Below, piece after piece: positions 55,604 through 63,714 of a stretch of 64,000 nucleotides of DNA. Below the pieces are notes generated by a model. That model was not told the origin of the DNA. It did no database searches and was given only the letters and a program-made list of their open reading frames with translations. The stretch comes from an uncultured Desulfobacterales bacterium. Its GTDB lineage: Bacteria; Desulfobacterota; Desulfobacteria; Desulfobacterales; UBA11574. Within the stretch, counting starts at the first letter, position 1. Each line of letters starts with the position of its first letter. The stretch covers positions 1 through 64,000 of the forward strand of contig CALLDL010000018.1 in the NCBI GenBank assembly GCA_937998305.1. Reading direction: 5' to 3'. Made by a program: the position numbers and the translations under genes.

Positions 55604-56212
55604 TTGGCTGCTTTCGCTACAGATCTGAACCAAAAGGATCTGAACCAACACCTTGGGTTGGAGGGCTACACCAGCAACGCCCTGAAGCTTTTTATGGAAC
55701 ATCTCGATCAACAACCACAGAGCAGATTGTTGGACGTTGGTCCGGTGTGTCAGGAAAATGTCAGGTTTTTTGCCAGCAGGGTTTCGAAACACTATGTTTG
55801 TGACATGTTCATCCGGCTGGATCGGTATATTCGCAAGGGCGAACCCGTTTCTCAAATCTGGAAGGAACTCGACTATCATCCTGAAAGTTTCGATGGAATC
55901 TTGGTGTGGGAATTAGCGGACCGCCTGGATGAACAGGATGTTAACCGTTTGGTAACCTTGTGCCACTCCATGTTAAAGCCAGGGGGAATGGCGGTGGTTA
56001 TGGTTATGGGTGATCAGATAGCGTCATCTGAAACAAAGTCCTTTGTTGTGGGACAAAACTATCGAATTTACTTACGGCCTCAGCCTCATCTAGACCTGCC
56101 GTTAAGGGGTCGCCAGAACAGAGACGTATTGTCCATGATGGTGCCGTTTATTCCGGCCAAATCCTTCATTTGTCGTCCTGGTTTTATGGAATTCCTCTTC
56201 CAGCGCGAATAA
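55604..56212 (+). CDS. SAM-dependent methyltransferase-like protein, 202 aa
   Basis: A class I methyltransferase fold is suggested by RLLDVGPVCQENVRFFA (motif I, about 41-57), ILVWELADRLDEQDV, then LKPGGMAVVMVMG (motif post-III). The SAM-binding glycines are weaker than usual (DVGPVCQEN instead of DxGxGxG), so activity is uncertain. The frame begins with TTG at 55604 with AAGGGG about 9 nt before it. It directly follows the bactofilin and is probably co-expressed. The target is unknown. Confidence 0.65.
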   Translation: MAAFATDLNQKDLNQHLGLEGYTSNALKLFMEHLDQQPQSRLLDVGPVCQENVRFFASRVSKHYVCDMFIRLDRYIRKGEPVSQIWKELDYHPESFDGILVWELADRLDEQDVNRLVTLCHSMLKPGGMAVVMVMGDQIASSETKSFVVGQNYRIYLRPQPHLDLPLRGRQNRDVLSMMVPFIPAKSFICRPGFMEFLFQRE

Positions 56213-56326
56213 CCCGACCGGGCGGGACACAAATTAGTTCGCTTCGCTCACAATTGGAATGATGGCATAAACCATGAGCTATTAAAAGACCTTTAATTTT
56301 TACCAATTGTAGAAATTCCGAGACGC

Positions 56327-57751
56327 CTAGTTAGGCCTTGGTTTAACAACATACACGATTCTCACCTTGTCTTTTGAACCCGGGGCGATTTTCAAGGCAG
56401 CAGGGGTGAGGGCAAGATTCGCCAATATTGTTCCGGTCCTTTTTAAGTTGTCTAGGTGAACCTTTTCCGTGTATAGGGTTGAAATATTTCCCAAAATCCG
56501 TTTTCCTCCGATAATTTCAATTTTATCCGGGTCCATTTCTATTTCTGAAAGAATTAATCCTTCCGGTAATTCTCCAACCCAGTCGACCTGCAAAGGAATT
56601 TCTTTTTTAATCGTTTCATCAAGGGTTACCTCTATGACAGATGGAATCACCTTTCTTAAAAAAATTCCGGGTGGCAGCGTAATGCTATCCTGTGTGATGG
56701 AAAAAATATTTCGACCGATAACAGCATTACCAAGGTCCAGTTTCACTTGAATCTGTTCGGGTTGAACCGATTTTATCAGGGCGCCTGATCCCCCCAAGTG
56801 AAGGCGAACGGCATTAACAGATGCATCTACGATTTCAAAGCTGGAATTGCGGTTCGTATATTCTACGGGGATTTCAAGGGTAATCAGGGTGTCCAAACCT
56901 TTTGAAAAACTGAACCAGATTCCGGTGATAAAAAAGACGGAAATTATCGCCGCTATGCTCATTTTAAATTTTTCTTTTTGTTGGTAAACGTTCTCCTCTT
57001 CATGTATTCCCATGTGTTCTTGTAATATTGTCGTAAATATTGCGGTACTGTCGATATCCGTGATTTTGGTATCTTTGGCAACGACCACCTTTCCGGTCTC
57101 TTCGGATACGACAATAACCAAAGCGTCTGTTGATTCGGACAGACCGAGGGCAGCCCGGTGACGGGTTCCGTAGTGTGACGGCAGATCACTTTTGTACGAC
57201 AAGGGAAGAATAACTCCGACCCTGGCAATCCGATCCTCCTCGATGATGATAGCGCCGTCATGGACCGGATTGTCTCCCCAGAAAATACTGGTGATCATCT
57301 CCTTGGAGATTAATCCGCGTAAGGGTATGCCGCCCCGAAAGACATCCTCCAAATTTTCTTTTGACGGCAGAACAATCAATGCACCAATATGCCTTTTGGA
57401 CAATGCTTTTACACTTTCAACAATGATTTGTATCGTTGTTGGAACACTTTTTTGGGGAAATCCCCATAGAATGGCCCTTAAATTCTTTGCCTGGAGAACA
57501 CTTCGTATTTCATTTCGAAATACAATAATGATGATGAGAGCGACAACCGCTGTAATGCCCTGCATAACCCAACTGGTTAAAATGAGACCGAAAAATACAG
57601 CGATACGCTGGAAGATCCAGAGTAAAGCAATGCCGGTGAGTACCCTAAAAACATAGGTTTCTCTAAATAGCACATAGAGACGAAACAGAATGTAGCTGTT
57701 TAACAGGATATCGATGACATCTTGCCAGCGAATGAATTCTAAAAAAGGCAT
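56327..57751 (-). CDS. Diadenylate cyclase CdaA fused to YbbR/CdaR-like domains, 474 aa
   Basis: Makes c-di-AMP from two ATP. Three N-terminal helices (about 10-80) precede the DAC domain (about 100-240) with NPVHDGAIII (Asp-Gly-Ala) and HYGTRHRAALG (Arg-His-Arg), the active-site motifs. A fourth helix (about 263-283) leads to a beta-rich periplasmic part (about 285-474) with YbbR-like repeats (IPVEYTNRNSSFEI, and VQVKLDLGNAVIG-like segments). In Firmicutes the cyclase and its regulator CdaR/YbbR are separate adjacent genes. Here they form one chain. GGAACTGGAA lies upstream of the ATG at 57751. Confidence 0.88.
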   Translation of the reverse strand: MPFLEFIRWQDVIDILLNSYILFRLYVLFRETYVFRVLTGIALLWIFQRIAVFFGLILTSWVMQGITAVVALIIIIVFRNEIRSVLQAKNLRAILWGFPQKSVPTTIQIIVESVKALSKRHIGALIVLPSKENLEDVFRGGIPLRGLISKEMITSIFWGDNPVHDGAIIIEEDRIARVGVILPLSYKSDLPSHYGTRHRAALGLSESTDALVIVVSEETGKVVVAKDTKITDIDSTAIFTTILQEHMGIHEEENVYQQKEKFKMSIAAIISVFFITGIWFSFSKGLDTLITLEIPVEYTNRNSSFEIVDASVNAVRLHLGGSGALIKSVQPEQIQVKLDLGNAVIGRNIFSITQDSITLPPGIFLRKVIPSVIEVTLDETIKKEIPLQVDWVGELPEGLILSEIEMDPDKIEIIGGKRILGNISTLYTEKVHLDNLKRTGTILANLALTPAALKIAPGSKDKVRIVYVVKPRPN

Positions 57752-57769
57752 AAGCAAATTCCAGTTCCG

Positions 57770-58213
57770 TCAGTCGGTGATGCTGAATCTCAAAATACGA
57801 AGAAGATTCCCTTTTTGATCGGAAATTTCAACGCGCCATGGGCCTTTGTCGGTTTCTCGGAGTTGAATACTGCTGTAGGTCCCCCAGCGGGGTGGCTGAA
57901 GTGTTAACCGTTTTTTTGTGCTGGGGTCATCTCTGTGAAACCATTTATGGTATATAAACGTTTTTTCGGGAACCGGATCAAATGAGGTGAAACAGGAGAC
58001 TTTTCCAATCTTTATGGAAAAAGTAACCGCCGGGTTTTGGGGTGTAAAATCTTTAATCTCTTCACACATTACACCGAGATCCATCACCAACTTTTTTTGA
58101 GTGGTGCTGGATTTGGAATTTTGGATGTTTTGCGAAAACGACCAATGAGAGGAAAAAAGATCTGCACAAAGCATAACAAAAAGGACTATGATAAATCTTA
58201 ACTTGATATCCAT
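57770..58213 (-). CDS. DUF2914-type exported protein, 147 aa
   Basis: A signal peptide (hydrophobic, about 5-20) is followed by a DUF2914-like domain: YHKWFHRDDPSTKKRLTL, then RWGTYSSIQLRETDKGPWRVE, and a closing GNLLRILRFSI. Function of DUF2914 is unknown. The frame could start with GTG four codons earlier, but GGAAG fits the ATG at 58213 better. It lies just upstream of the CdaA-YbbR gene (18-bp gap) and is probably expressed with it. Confidence 0.7.
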   Translation of the reverse strand: MDIKLRFIIVLFVMLCADLFSSHWSFSQNIQNSKSSTTQKKLVMDLGVMCEEIKDFTPQNPAVTFSIKIGKVSCFTSFDPVPEKTFIYHKWFHRDDPSTKKRLTLQPPRWGTYSSIQLRETDKGPWRVEISDQKGNLLRILRFSITD

Positions 58214-58543
58214 ATGTATTCGCACTTCCGGTTATTAAAGAACCCGAAAAAGTGATAACAGTTGCTCGGGCACTTTTAATCCTTATATTATAATTGATTT
58301 GTTATTGTTTTGTCACTATTTGAAACCCTCGGGTTAGGGTTCAATTTGGGTGTCAGCATTTGGATGTAAAATGGGTTTTTAATATTCATCCCATCTATTA
58401 CGATTAACGGATTTCAATACTATCTAAAATTTATAATTTAGCAAGGAAAAATGTCTGTAACTCATTTGCATATACCACATCAAGTCGCTATGCGATTATA
58501 TTTAAATTCGACTTTATTGAAAAATGTTGTGGATCATGAGATA
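58214..58543. other. Gap upstream of the DUF2914 gene
   Basis: AT-rich, no gene. It serves as the divergent region between DUF2914/cdaA and AsmA. No convincing promoter can be named. Confidence 0.35.
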
Positions 58544-58638
58544 ATTGAGGGGTCGGGGAGTTTTTCTAAATAGTTGCTCCATGGATAATCTTTTTTTGAA
58601 CCGCGTGAACTCGTGGCAAGGGTTCGTAAAGAAAGAAT
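58544..58638. mobile_element. MITE-like element, truncated copy C
   Basis: The left end ATTGAGGGGTCGGGGAG and inner left arm up to AAGAAAGAA match copies A and B, preceded by TA. It breaks off at about 58638 and no right end follows, so it is a left half only. It lies 80 bp before the AsmA gene. Confidence 0.7.
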
Positions 58639-58720
58639 AGATTTTATGTAAGATGTATAATTTTGAAGAGGACCCATTTTGTTTACGCTCAATTAGGGTG
58701 GAAAAAGAGGGGGATGTACT

Positions 58721-60730
58721 ATGAATCGAACTGTAAAGTGGGTGTTAATCATTGGCTTCAGCTTGATTGCCGTATTCATCGCAGCCCTTGTCCTGCTGCC
58801 GAAGTTCGTGGACGTCAAACAATACAAACCCCGGATCGAAGCTCAAGTGACCAAGGCTACCGGACGTGCATTTAGTATTGGAGATGATCTTCGTCTTTCT
58901 TTTTTTCCATATGCAAGCCTTTCCTTTTCCGACTTTCACCTGGGAAGCCTCCCTGGGTTTAAGGAAAAAGATTTTATCATCGTGAAATCGTTTGATGTGA
59001 GGGTTAAGCTTGTGCCCCTTCTTTTCAAGGACATACAGATCAAACGTTTTATATTAAAAGGGACTCGACTTGTCCTGGAGACCAGTAAGGACGGCCGGAC
59101 CAATTGGGAATTCAATGCAAAAACCACTCCCGAACTTTCTGCTGAAACGCCAAAGGAAACAAAAAAGCCAAGAAAAGCCGAGTCCGGAGAAGGATTCGCT
59201 CTAAAAACATTTACCTTGGGTGAGCTTGCTGTGACCGATGGATCCGTTCTCTGGCTGGATCACAAGAAAAAAGAGCGCAAGGAAATTTCTGATGTGACCC
59301 TATTGCTTCAGGATGTCTCCCTGGACCGACCCATCGGCGTTACCTTCTCTGCCAGGCTCGATAAACAGCCTTTTTCTCTTAAAGGCAATGTGGGGCCAAT
59401 TGGTAAAATGCCCGGTAAAGGGACGATTCCCCTGGATTTTTCCGTCAGAGCTTTTGAACAGGTGGATATCGGGCTAAAAGGAAATGTTGTGGATCCGGCC
59501 AATCAGCCAAAATTTGACTTATTCATAAATGTATCCCCGTTTTCGCCTCGAAAACTTCTGGCCGCAATGGGAAAGGCTTTGCCTGTATCAACATCTGATC
59601 CTGGTGTGTTAAATCGTGTCTCCTTTAAAGCCGCTATCAAAGGGGACTCAAAGAATGTATCGGTTTCAGATGGTGTTATGGATATGGATGAATCGAAGGT
59701 AAATGTTACGATAAAGGCCGGTGATTTTACAAAGCCTCGGATAGCATTCAATATGGATCTTGATCAAATCGACTTGGATCGATATCTGCCGCCCCCAGCC
59801 AAAAAAGTGGCCGGAGAAAAAGAAGGCAAGACTGCTGAACCTAAAGGGGCTAAAAAGACCGATTATTCAAAGTTACGCCGGCTATCCTTGAACGGCAGAA
59901 TGCGCATCGGAAAACTTAAAATACAGAATGCTAAAATCGAACGCGTTCATCTCACCCTCACCGGTGAAAAAGGGATTTTTAATCTGCAGCCCCTTACCAT
60001 GGATCTGTATCAGGGCGGCTTGTCGGGAAACGGGATTTTCAGTGTACAAAATGATGTTCCGCAGACGAATATCCATCTGGCATTAAACGGTGTTCAGGCT
60101 GGACCCCTTCTTAATGATCTTTTAAAAAAAGATTTTCTTGAAGGGATGCTGAAGGCGAAGGTTAATCTCAGCATGAAGGGAGATGATGCCGTCGCCATCA
60201 AGAGGACATTAAACGGCGATGGCGATCTTCTGTTTGAAGACGGGGCCATCAAGGGCGTTGATCTGAATGGAATGTTTAATAATGCCAAAACAGCCTTTGG
60301 ACTGGCCGAAAAAGGTGGAAAAGCGCCACGGACCGACTTTTCACAACTTCATGTGCCCTTTTCAGTGAAAAATGGTCTTGTGAGCACCGCCAACACTGCC
60401 CTTATATCACCCTTGATTCGATTGACGGCATCGGGAAACGCCGATTTGATAAAAGAACTGCTTGATTTCAGGTTAGAACCCAAACTCGTGGGAACCATCA
60501 AAGGGCAGGGGGATACCAAAGATCGTTCAGGACTCATGGTCCCCGTATTGGTGGTCGGAAGTTTTTCTTCACCCAAATTCCGTCCGGATCTCGAAGGGAT
60601 GTTTAAACAAAACATTGAAAAAAGTCTTCCGGGTGTACAAGATAAGTTGCTGGGCACTGACTCTAAAAAAGAGGAATCAGGATTTATCGAGGAACAAATA
60701 AAAGGAATTCTCAAGGGGTTTGGGAAATAA
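58721..60730 (+). CDS. AsmA family protein, 669 aa
   Basis: An AsmA/YhdP-type envelope protein: one N-terminal helix (about 7-27) and a long beta-rich periplasmic body. The AsmA N-domain pattern is VDVKQYKPRIEAQVTKATGRAF, seen here as YKPRIEAQVTKATGR, then IKRFILKGTRLVLE. The C-terminal AsmA_2 domain shows LNGDGDLLFEDGAIKGVDLNG and PFSVKNGLVS, with GLMVPVLVVGSFSSPKFRPD at the end. Such proteins are thought to move phospholipids between membranes. A low-complexity Lys/Pro linker lies about 137-160. GGGGGATG-like ribosome site AGAGGGGG precedes the start. Confidence 0.9.
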   Translation: MNRTVKWVLIIGFSLIAVFIAALVLLPKFVDVKQYKPRIEAQVTKATGRAFSIGDDLRLSFFPYASLSFSDFHLGSLPGFKEKDFIIVKSFDVRVKLVPLLFKDIQIKRFILKGTRLVLETSKDGRTNWEFNAKTTPELSAETPKETKKPRKAESGEGFALKTFTLGELAVTDGSVLWLDHKKKERKEISDVTLLLQDVSLDRPIGVTFSARLDKQPFSLKGNVGPIGKMPGKGTIPLDFSVRAFEQVDIGLKGNVVDPANQPKFDLFINVSPFSPRKLLAAMGKALPVSTSDPGVLNRVSFKAAIKGDSKNVSVSDGVMDMDESKVNVTIKAGDFTKPRIAFNMDLDQIDLDRYLPPPAKKVAGEKEGKTAEPKGAKKTDYSKLRRLSLNGRMRIGKLKIQNAKIERVHLTLTGEKGIFNLQPLTMDLYQGGLSGNGIFSVQNDVPQTNIHLALNGVQAGPLLNDLLKKDFLEGMLKAKVNLSMKGDDAVAIKRTLNGDGDLLFEDGAIKGVDLNGMFNNAKTAFGLAEKGGKAPRTDFSQLHVPFSVKNGLVSTANTALISPLIRLTASGNADLIKELLDFRLEPKLVGTIKGQGDTKDRSGLMVPVLVVGSFSSPKFRPDLEGMFKQNIEKSLPGVQDKLLGTDSKKEESGFIEEQIKGILKGFGK

Positions 60731-60822
60731 AACCGTATTGCCTGAATTTTGAATGAAAATTGATAAGAATCTTTATAATCCTTCTCTTGGAAGATTCAGG
60801 TATTATGATTTTAACTCGAGAT

Positions 60823-60871
60823 TGATGATCTCGTAAAAACTCAAAAAACAGCCTTTTTTGCGAGTTCATCA
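60823..60871. repeat. Imperfect hairpin just before the -24/-12 promoter
   Basis: TGATGATCTCGTAAAAA and TTTTTTGCGAGTTCATCA pair with a few mismatches around a 14-nt loop. It ends 5 bp before the sigma-54 box. It may end the AsmA transcript or serve as a protein site. Confidence 0.45.
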
Positions 60872-60875
60872 AGAT

Positions 60876-60891
60876 TGGCATAAAAATTGCT
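60876..60891 (+). promoter_or_regulatory. Sigma-54 (-24/-12) promoter
   Basis: TGGCATAAAAATTGCT matches the consensus TGGCAYR-N4-TTGCW at every defined base, with GG and GC ten bases apart. Predicted transcription start about 60902. The RpoN gene itself is at 26407. No activator binding site can be recognised. Confidence 0.75.
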
Positions 60892-60901
60892 ATTATCATA
60901 A

Positions 60902-60991
60902 ATCAAATGGAATCAAGCTTCATGCTTTTTTGATTCCCACCTCCTTTTAACCCTGTTAGGTTGTCGTTATCTAACAGGGTTATTTATTTTT
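60902..60991 (+). ncRNA. Candidate sigma-54 small RNA with anti-Shine-Dalgarno linker
   Basis: The transcript predicted from the -24/-12 promoter would run about 90 nt. Stem 1: GGAATCAA (60909-60916) with TTGATTCC (60930-60937). Single-stranded linker: CACCTCCTTTT (60939-60949), which resembles the end of 16S rRNA (CACCUCCUUU). Stem 2: AACCCTGTTAG (60949-60959) with CTAACAGGGTT (60971-60981), perfect 11 bp, then ATTTATTTTT, an acceptable terminator. No open reading frame is present. I know of no named family that it matches. Confidence 0.6.
60949..60991 (+). terminator. Rho-independent terminator of the candidate small RNA
   Basis: Perfect 11-bp stem with an 11-nt loop, followed by a T-rich run (ATTTATTTTT). 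Confidence 0.7.
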
Positions 60992-61190
60992 CGCTCCTGG
61001 CCAGGCAAACATCCAAACGTCAAATTGTTGTGCATATCTGTCAACGAGTTGTCGGAATCGGTCAGATCTATTTCCCAAAACCTAACCCAGACAAGCCCTG
61101 AAAACGGGCCGGGCTGGTTGTAGCGAAGCGGATTTGTCCGCCTGTGCCGTGTGGCGGAAATCTCGATTTGTCGGGGAACCAAAAATATTT

Positions 61191-61262
61191 GCCACTAAGG
61201 CACTAAGACACAAAGGATATATTTATTATTCTTTCTTCGTGCCTTGGTGCCTTAGTGGCAGA
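61191..61262. repeat. TGCCACTAAGGCAC inverted repeat
   Basis: TGCCACTAAGGCACTAAGAC is matched by its inverse GTGCCTTGGTGCCTTAGTGGCA, shortened here to GTGCCTTAGTGGCA, around an AT-rich centre. A weaker member is at 33114-33184. Between this and the small-RNA candidate (60992-61190) no gene is seen. Confidence 0.6.
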
Positions 61263-61309
61263 ATGGAGAAAGTTTTGCCACAAAATGCGCAAAATTTATT
61301 TCTAAGGAA

Positions 61310-62134
61310 CTAATTAAGACGCTGGTCCGTATTTGGATTCCGCTCATTGATCAGTGAAATTTCCACCCGACGATTGGCCTGACGATTTTCAGGTAAAGTG
61401 TTATCAAACAGTGGTTGATATTCTGAGAATCCCTGGATGGACACTCGCACAGGGGAGACGCCGTTATTGATGAGCGATTTTGCCACATTAATGGCACGGG
61501 CTGCGGACAATTCCAGATTTGAGGGAAACTTTTCCGTATTAATGGGCGTGTTGTCCGTATGACCGGAAATTACCACCTGGTAACCCTTTTTAGAAGCAAT
61601 GAATCCTGCTATCTTTTTAGAAATAAAATGATAGGCTTCGAGCAGCGTTGCTTCTCCTTCCCTGAATGTAATTCGCTCGCCCAGGACAAAGACAAGTCGG
61701 TTCTCTTCCCTTCGGACGGAAAATACGTCGTTATCTTTTTCGTCCACAACGCTTAACACATCGGTACGGAGTTGATTAATCGCCTTGTCTAAACTTGTGT
61801 TTTTGTTCGCGGTAAAAAGAAGTTCTGTAGGGGTCATATCAGATTCTGCCAAAGATTCATTTTCCAATACCTGTTGAGAAGGGGGTGGTGTTTTGAACCC
61901 TATGGTCGGCCGATCAGTATTGGGACTGCTCGATGTCAGGTGCGTCTTGTCAGCGGACAGAGAATGAAGAAAGAGAAAAAATACCAGAAGAAGGGTCATT
62001 AGATCGACCATGCTCCAGAGCGGGACTTCTTCCTCAACGGTTTTTCGAGCCAGCATTTTCTGAAGCTGTATTCTTTTCCGTTCGGACAATTCAAGCTGAT
62101 TCTTGAGTGTTTTTGTGCTGTTGTTCCTAAGCAT
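61310..62134 (-). CDS. MotB/OmpA-like protein, 274 aa
   Basis: Stator-type protein. A cytoplasmic N-terminus is followed by one helix with the proton-site Asp in WSMVDLMTLLLVFFLFL (about 41-57), a linker, and a C-terminal OmpA-like peptidoglycan-binding domain. That domain shows VVISGHTDNTPIN, LSAARAINVAKSLI, then RRVEISLI. It overlaps the MotA-like gene by 8 bp. No flagellar gene is in the window. It may power gliding, export or envelope work rather than a flagellum. Confidence 0.85.
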   Translation of the reverse strand: MLRNNSTKTLKNQLELSERKRIQLQKMLARKTVEEEVPLWSMVDLMTLLLVFFLFLHSLSADKTHLTSSSPNTDRPTIGFKTPPPSQQVLENESLAESDMTPTELLFTANKNTSLDKAINQLRTDVLSVVDEKDNDVFSVRREENRLVFVLGERITFREGEATLLEAYHFISKKIAGFIASKKGYQVVISGHTDNTPINTEKFPSNLELSAARAINVAKSLINNGVSPVRVSIQGFSEYQPLFDNTLPENRQANRRVEISLINERNPNTDQRLN

Positions 62135-62966
62135 TTTGTCTTTTCGCTGTCAATTTTTCCATGGGATTCGAAGAAACCGGCCATTTTGATGGAACCTGTG
62201 ATTCAAACAAATCCTTTTGCCTTCCCTGGCAATTCTCCATATAGGATTGCAGGTGGTACGCAATAGCCCTGGAATTTTTGTTTTGTGAAATATCTAGCAC
62301 ACCTTCTATAATTACATAAAGGAGTGCGGATTCTATCTTAAGATGTTCAGATAGCTTTTTGTGCAGCGGAAGAAAAAGAAAATTGGCTATCAACAAACCA
62401 TATAAAGTGGTGAGGAGTGCGATAGCCATGCCTTTGCCCATATCCGCAGGAGATCCCAGATTGTTCAAAACGTTCATCAAACCGATGATGGTGCCCAAAA
62501 ACCCGATAACCGGCGCAAGCTTTTGAAGGGTATTTAAAATGTTGACGAGAGACTCCTTTCGAGAAAAATAAATTTCATATTCTTTTTCCATGATTTTGTG
62601 AATTTCAAACGGATCATATCCATCAACAATCAGATCGATTCCTTTGCGCAGAAAAAAATTTTTGATACGATGTGCTTCTTTCTCCAATGCCAAGTTGCCA
62701 TAGAGCCTTTTTACCCGGGACAATTTTGCGATATCTTTTACCAAAATCCGATAATCCATTTCTTTGCGGCGAAAAATCACAACCAATGTTTTGAATAAAT
62801 CTCTATAGCTTTTCATGGGAAAAGATAAAAAACCGATAACAATGGTACCGCCAAGCACCAGGATACCGCTTTTAAGGTTCAATATCATAGATGTTTCGCC
62901 GACAATCTTTGTCGAAAGCCCCAGAAATAACATTATCCCTGCTGCTGGAATCATTTTTCGGATCAT
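62127..62966 (-). CDS. MotA-like ion-channel protein, 279 aa
   Basis: Partner of the MotB-like protein. Four helices: two near the N-terminus (MIPAAGIMLFLGLSTK and SGILVLGGTIVIGFL) and two after a cytoplasmic loop (LAPVIGFLGTIIGLM, ALLTTLYGLLIANFLFLP). The conserved Pro in APVIGFLG and the helix end FLPLHKKL fit MotA/ExbB-type stators. GAGAGGAAAA precedes the ATG. Together they are an unlinked pair. Confidence 0.85.
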   Translation of the reverse strand: MIRKMIPAAGIMLFLGLSTKIVGETSMILNLKSGILVLGGTIVIGFLSFPMKSYRDLFKTLVVIFRRKEMDYRILVKDIAKLSRVKRLYGNLALEKEAHRIKNFFLRKGIDLIVDGYDPFEIHKIMEKEYEIYFSRKESLVNILNTLQKLAPVIGFLGTIIGLMNVLNNLGSPADMGKGMAIALLTTLYGLLIANFLFLPLHKKLSEHLKIESALLYVIIEGVLDISQNKNSRAIAYHLQSYMENCQGRQKDLFESQVPSKWPVSSNPMEKLTAKRQNA

Positions 62967-63475
62967 TTTTCCTCTCCATAGTATTATCTTATTTATATTT
63001 GATTTACCCCGCTGTTTATTGGAGCGTTGAGGAAATCCCGCTATCCGGGGTCGGAATGCTGTGGAGATCCCGTCTCAACGGGGTAGCGCGGGATGAATTC
63101 AACTAAAAGATAAGATCCCGCAGTTCACCTGCTGGAGTTTCATAAAATAGTTACACGATTTTATTTGTACACAAATTCATATGCAGCTAGTGTGCCACAA
63201 GGATCAATCCGAATATATTTCACATAAATATAATAAAAACGTAGTAATCTAAATGGATTGATAGATAATATGGAAAATGTTCAGGAGGAACAAAACACAG
63301 GGGTGAGGGGAAAATATTTCCTGTTGTTAAATGATACACAGAAAATATCGCCGCATTAACAGATGGTGAAACCATAGGGCAGGATTTGTTTGAAATTCTT
63401 TGGATTATGATCCTTTGGTAGGAGCTGGCAAAAAAACATTGATAATAAAATAAAATTCTTTTATTATTAAAGAAA
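62967..63475. other. Gap between motA-like gene and tRNA-Arg
   Basis: Non-coding. At 63035-63103 TCCCGCTATCCGGGGT and GGGGTAGCGCGGGA form an imperfect GC-rich palindrome, unlike the AT-rich surroundings. The rest shows nothing that I can name. Confidence 0.4.
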
Positions 63476-63552
<77 letters not shown>

Positions 63553-63582
63553 ACATAAGAAAAAAACAGTTTTAGGTACCAT

Positions 63583-63711
63583 ATGCTCGAATTTATGTCC
63601 ACAAAAAAGATGTGGACAGATGAGTCGGTCAGGTTTTCCCTTGATCAGGATATCAACATTTACTTTTTAAAAATTCCGCCTGTTGTTTATGCAACGTTGG
63701 GGTTCATGTGA
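63583..63711 (+). CDS. Possible 42-aa leader peptide before the sigma factor gene
   Basis: An ATG-to-TGA frame ends three bases before the sigma gene and is in the same frame (stop, one codon, then ATG). It has no strong ribosome site. An inverted repeat (TGTCCACA, 63596-63603; TGTGGACA, 63611-63618) lies inside it. It could be a coupling peptide or chance. Confidence 0.25.
   Translation: MLEFMSTKKMWTDESVRFSLDQDINIYFLKIPPVVYATLGFM
63596..63618. promoter_or_regulatory. TGTCCACA-N7-TGTGGACA palindrome upstream of the sigma gene
   Basis: Perfect 8-bp arms about 100 bp before the sigma factor start. The size and symmetry fit a dimeric repressor site, or a hairpin in the leader. It does not match CIRCE. 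Confidence 0.4.
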
Positions 63712-63714
63712 GTT

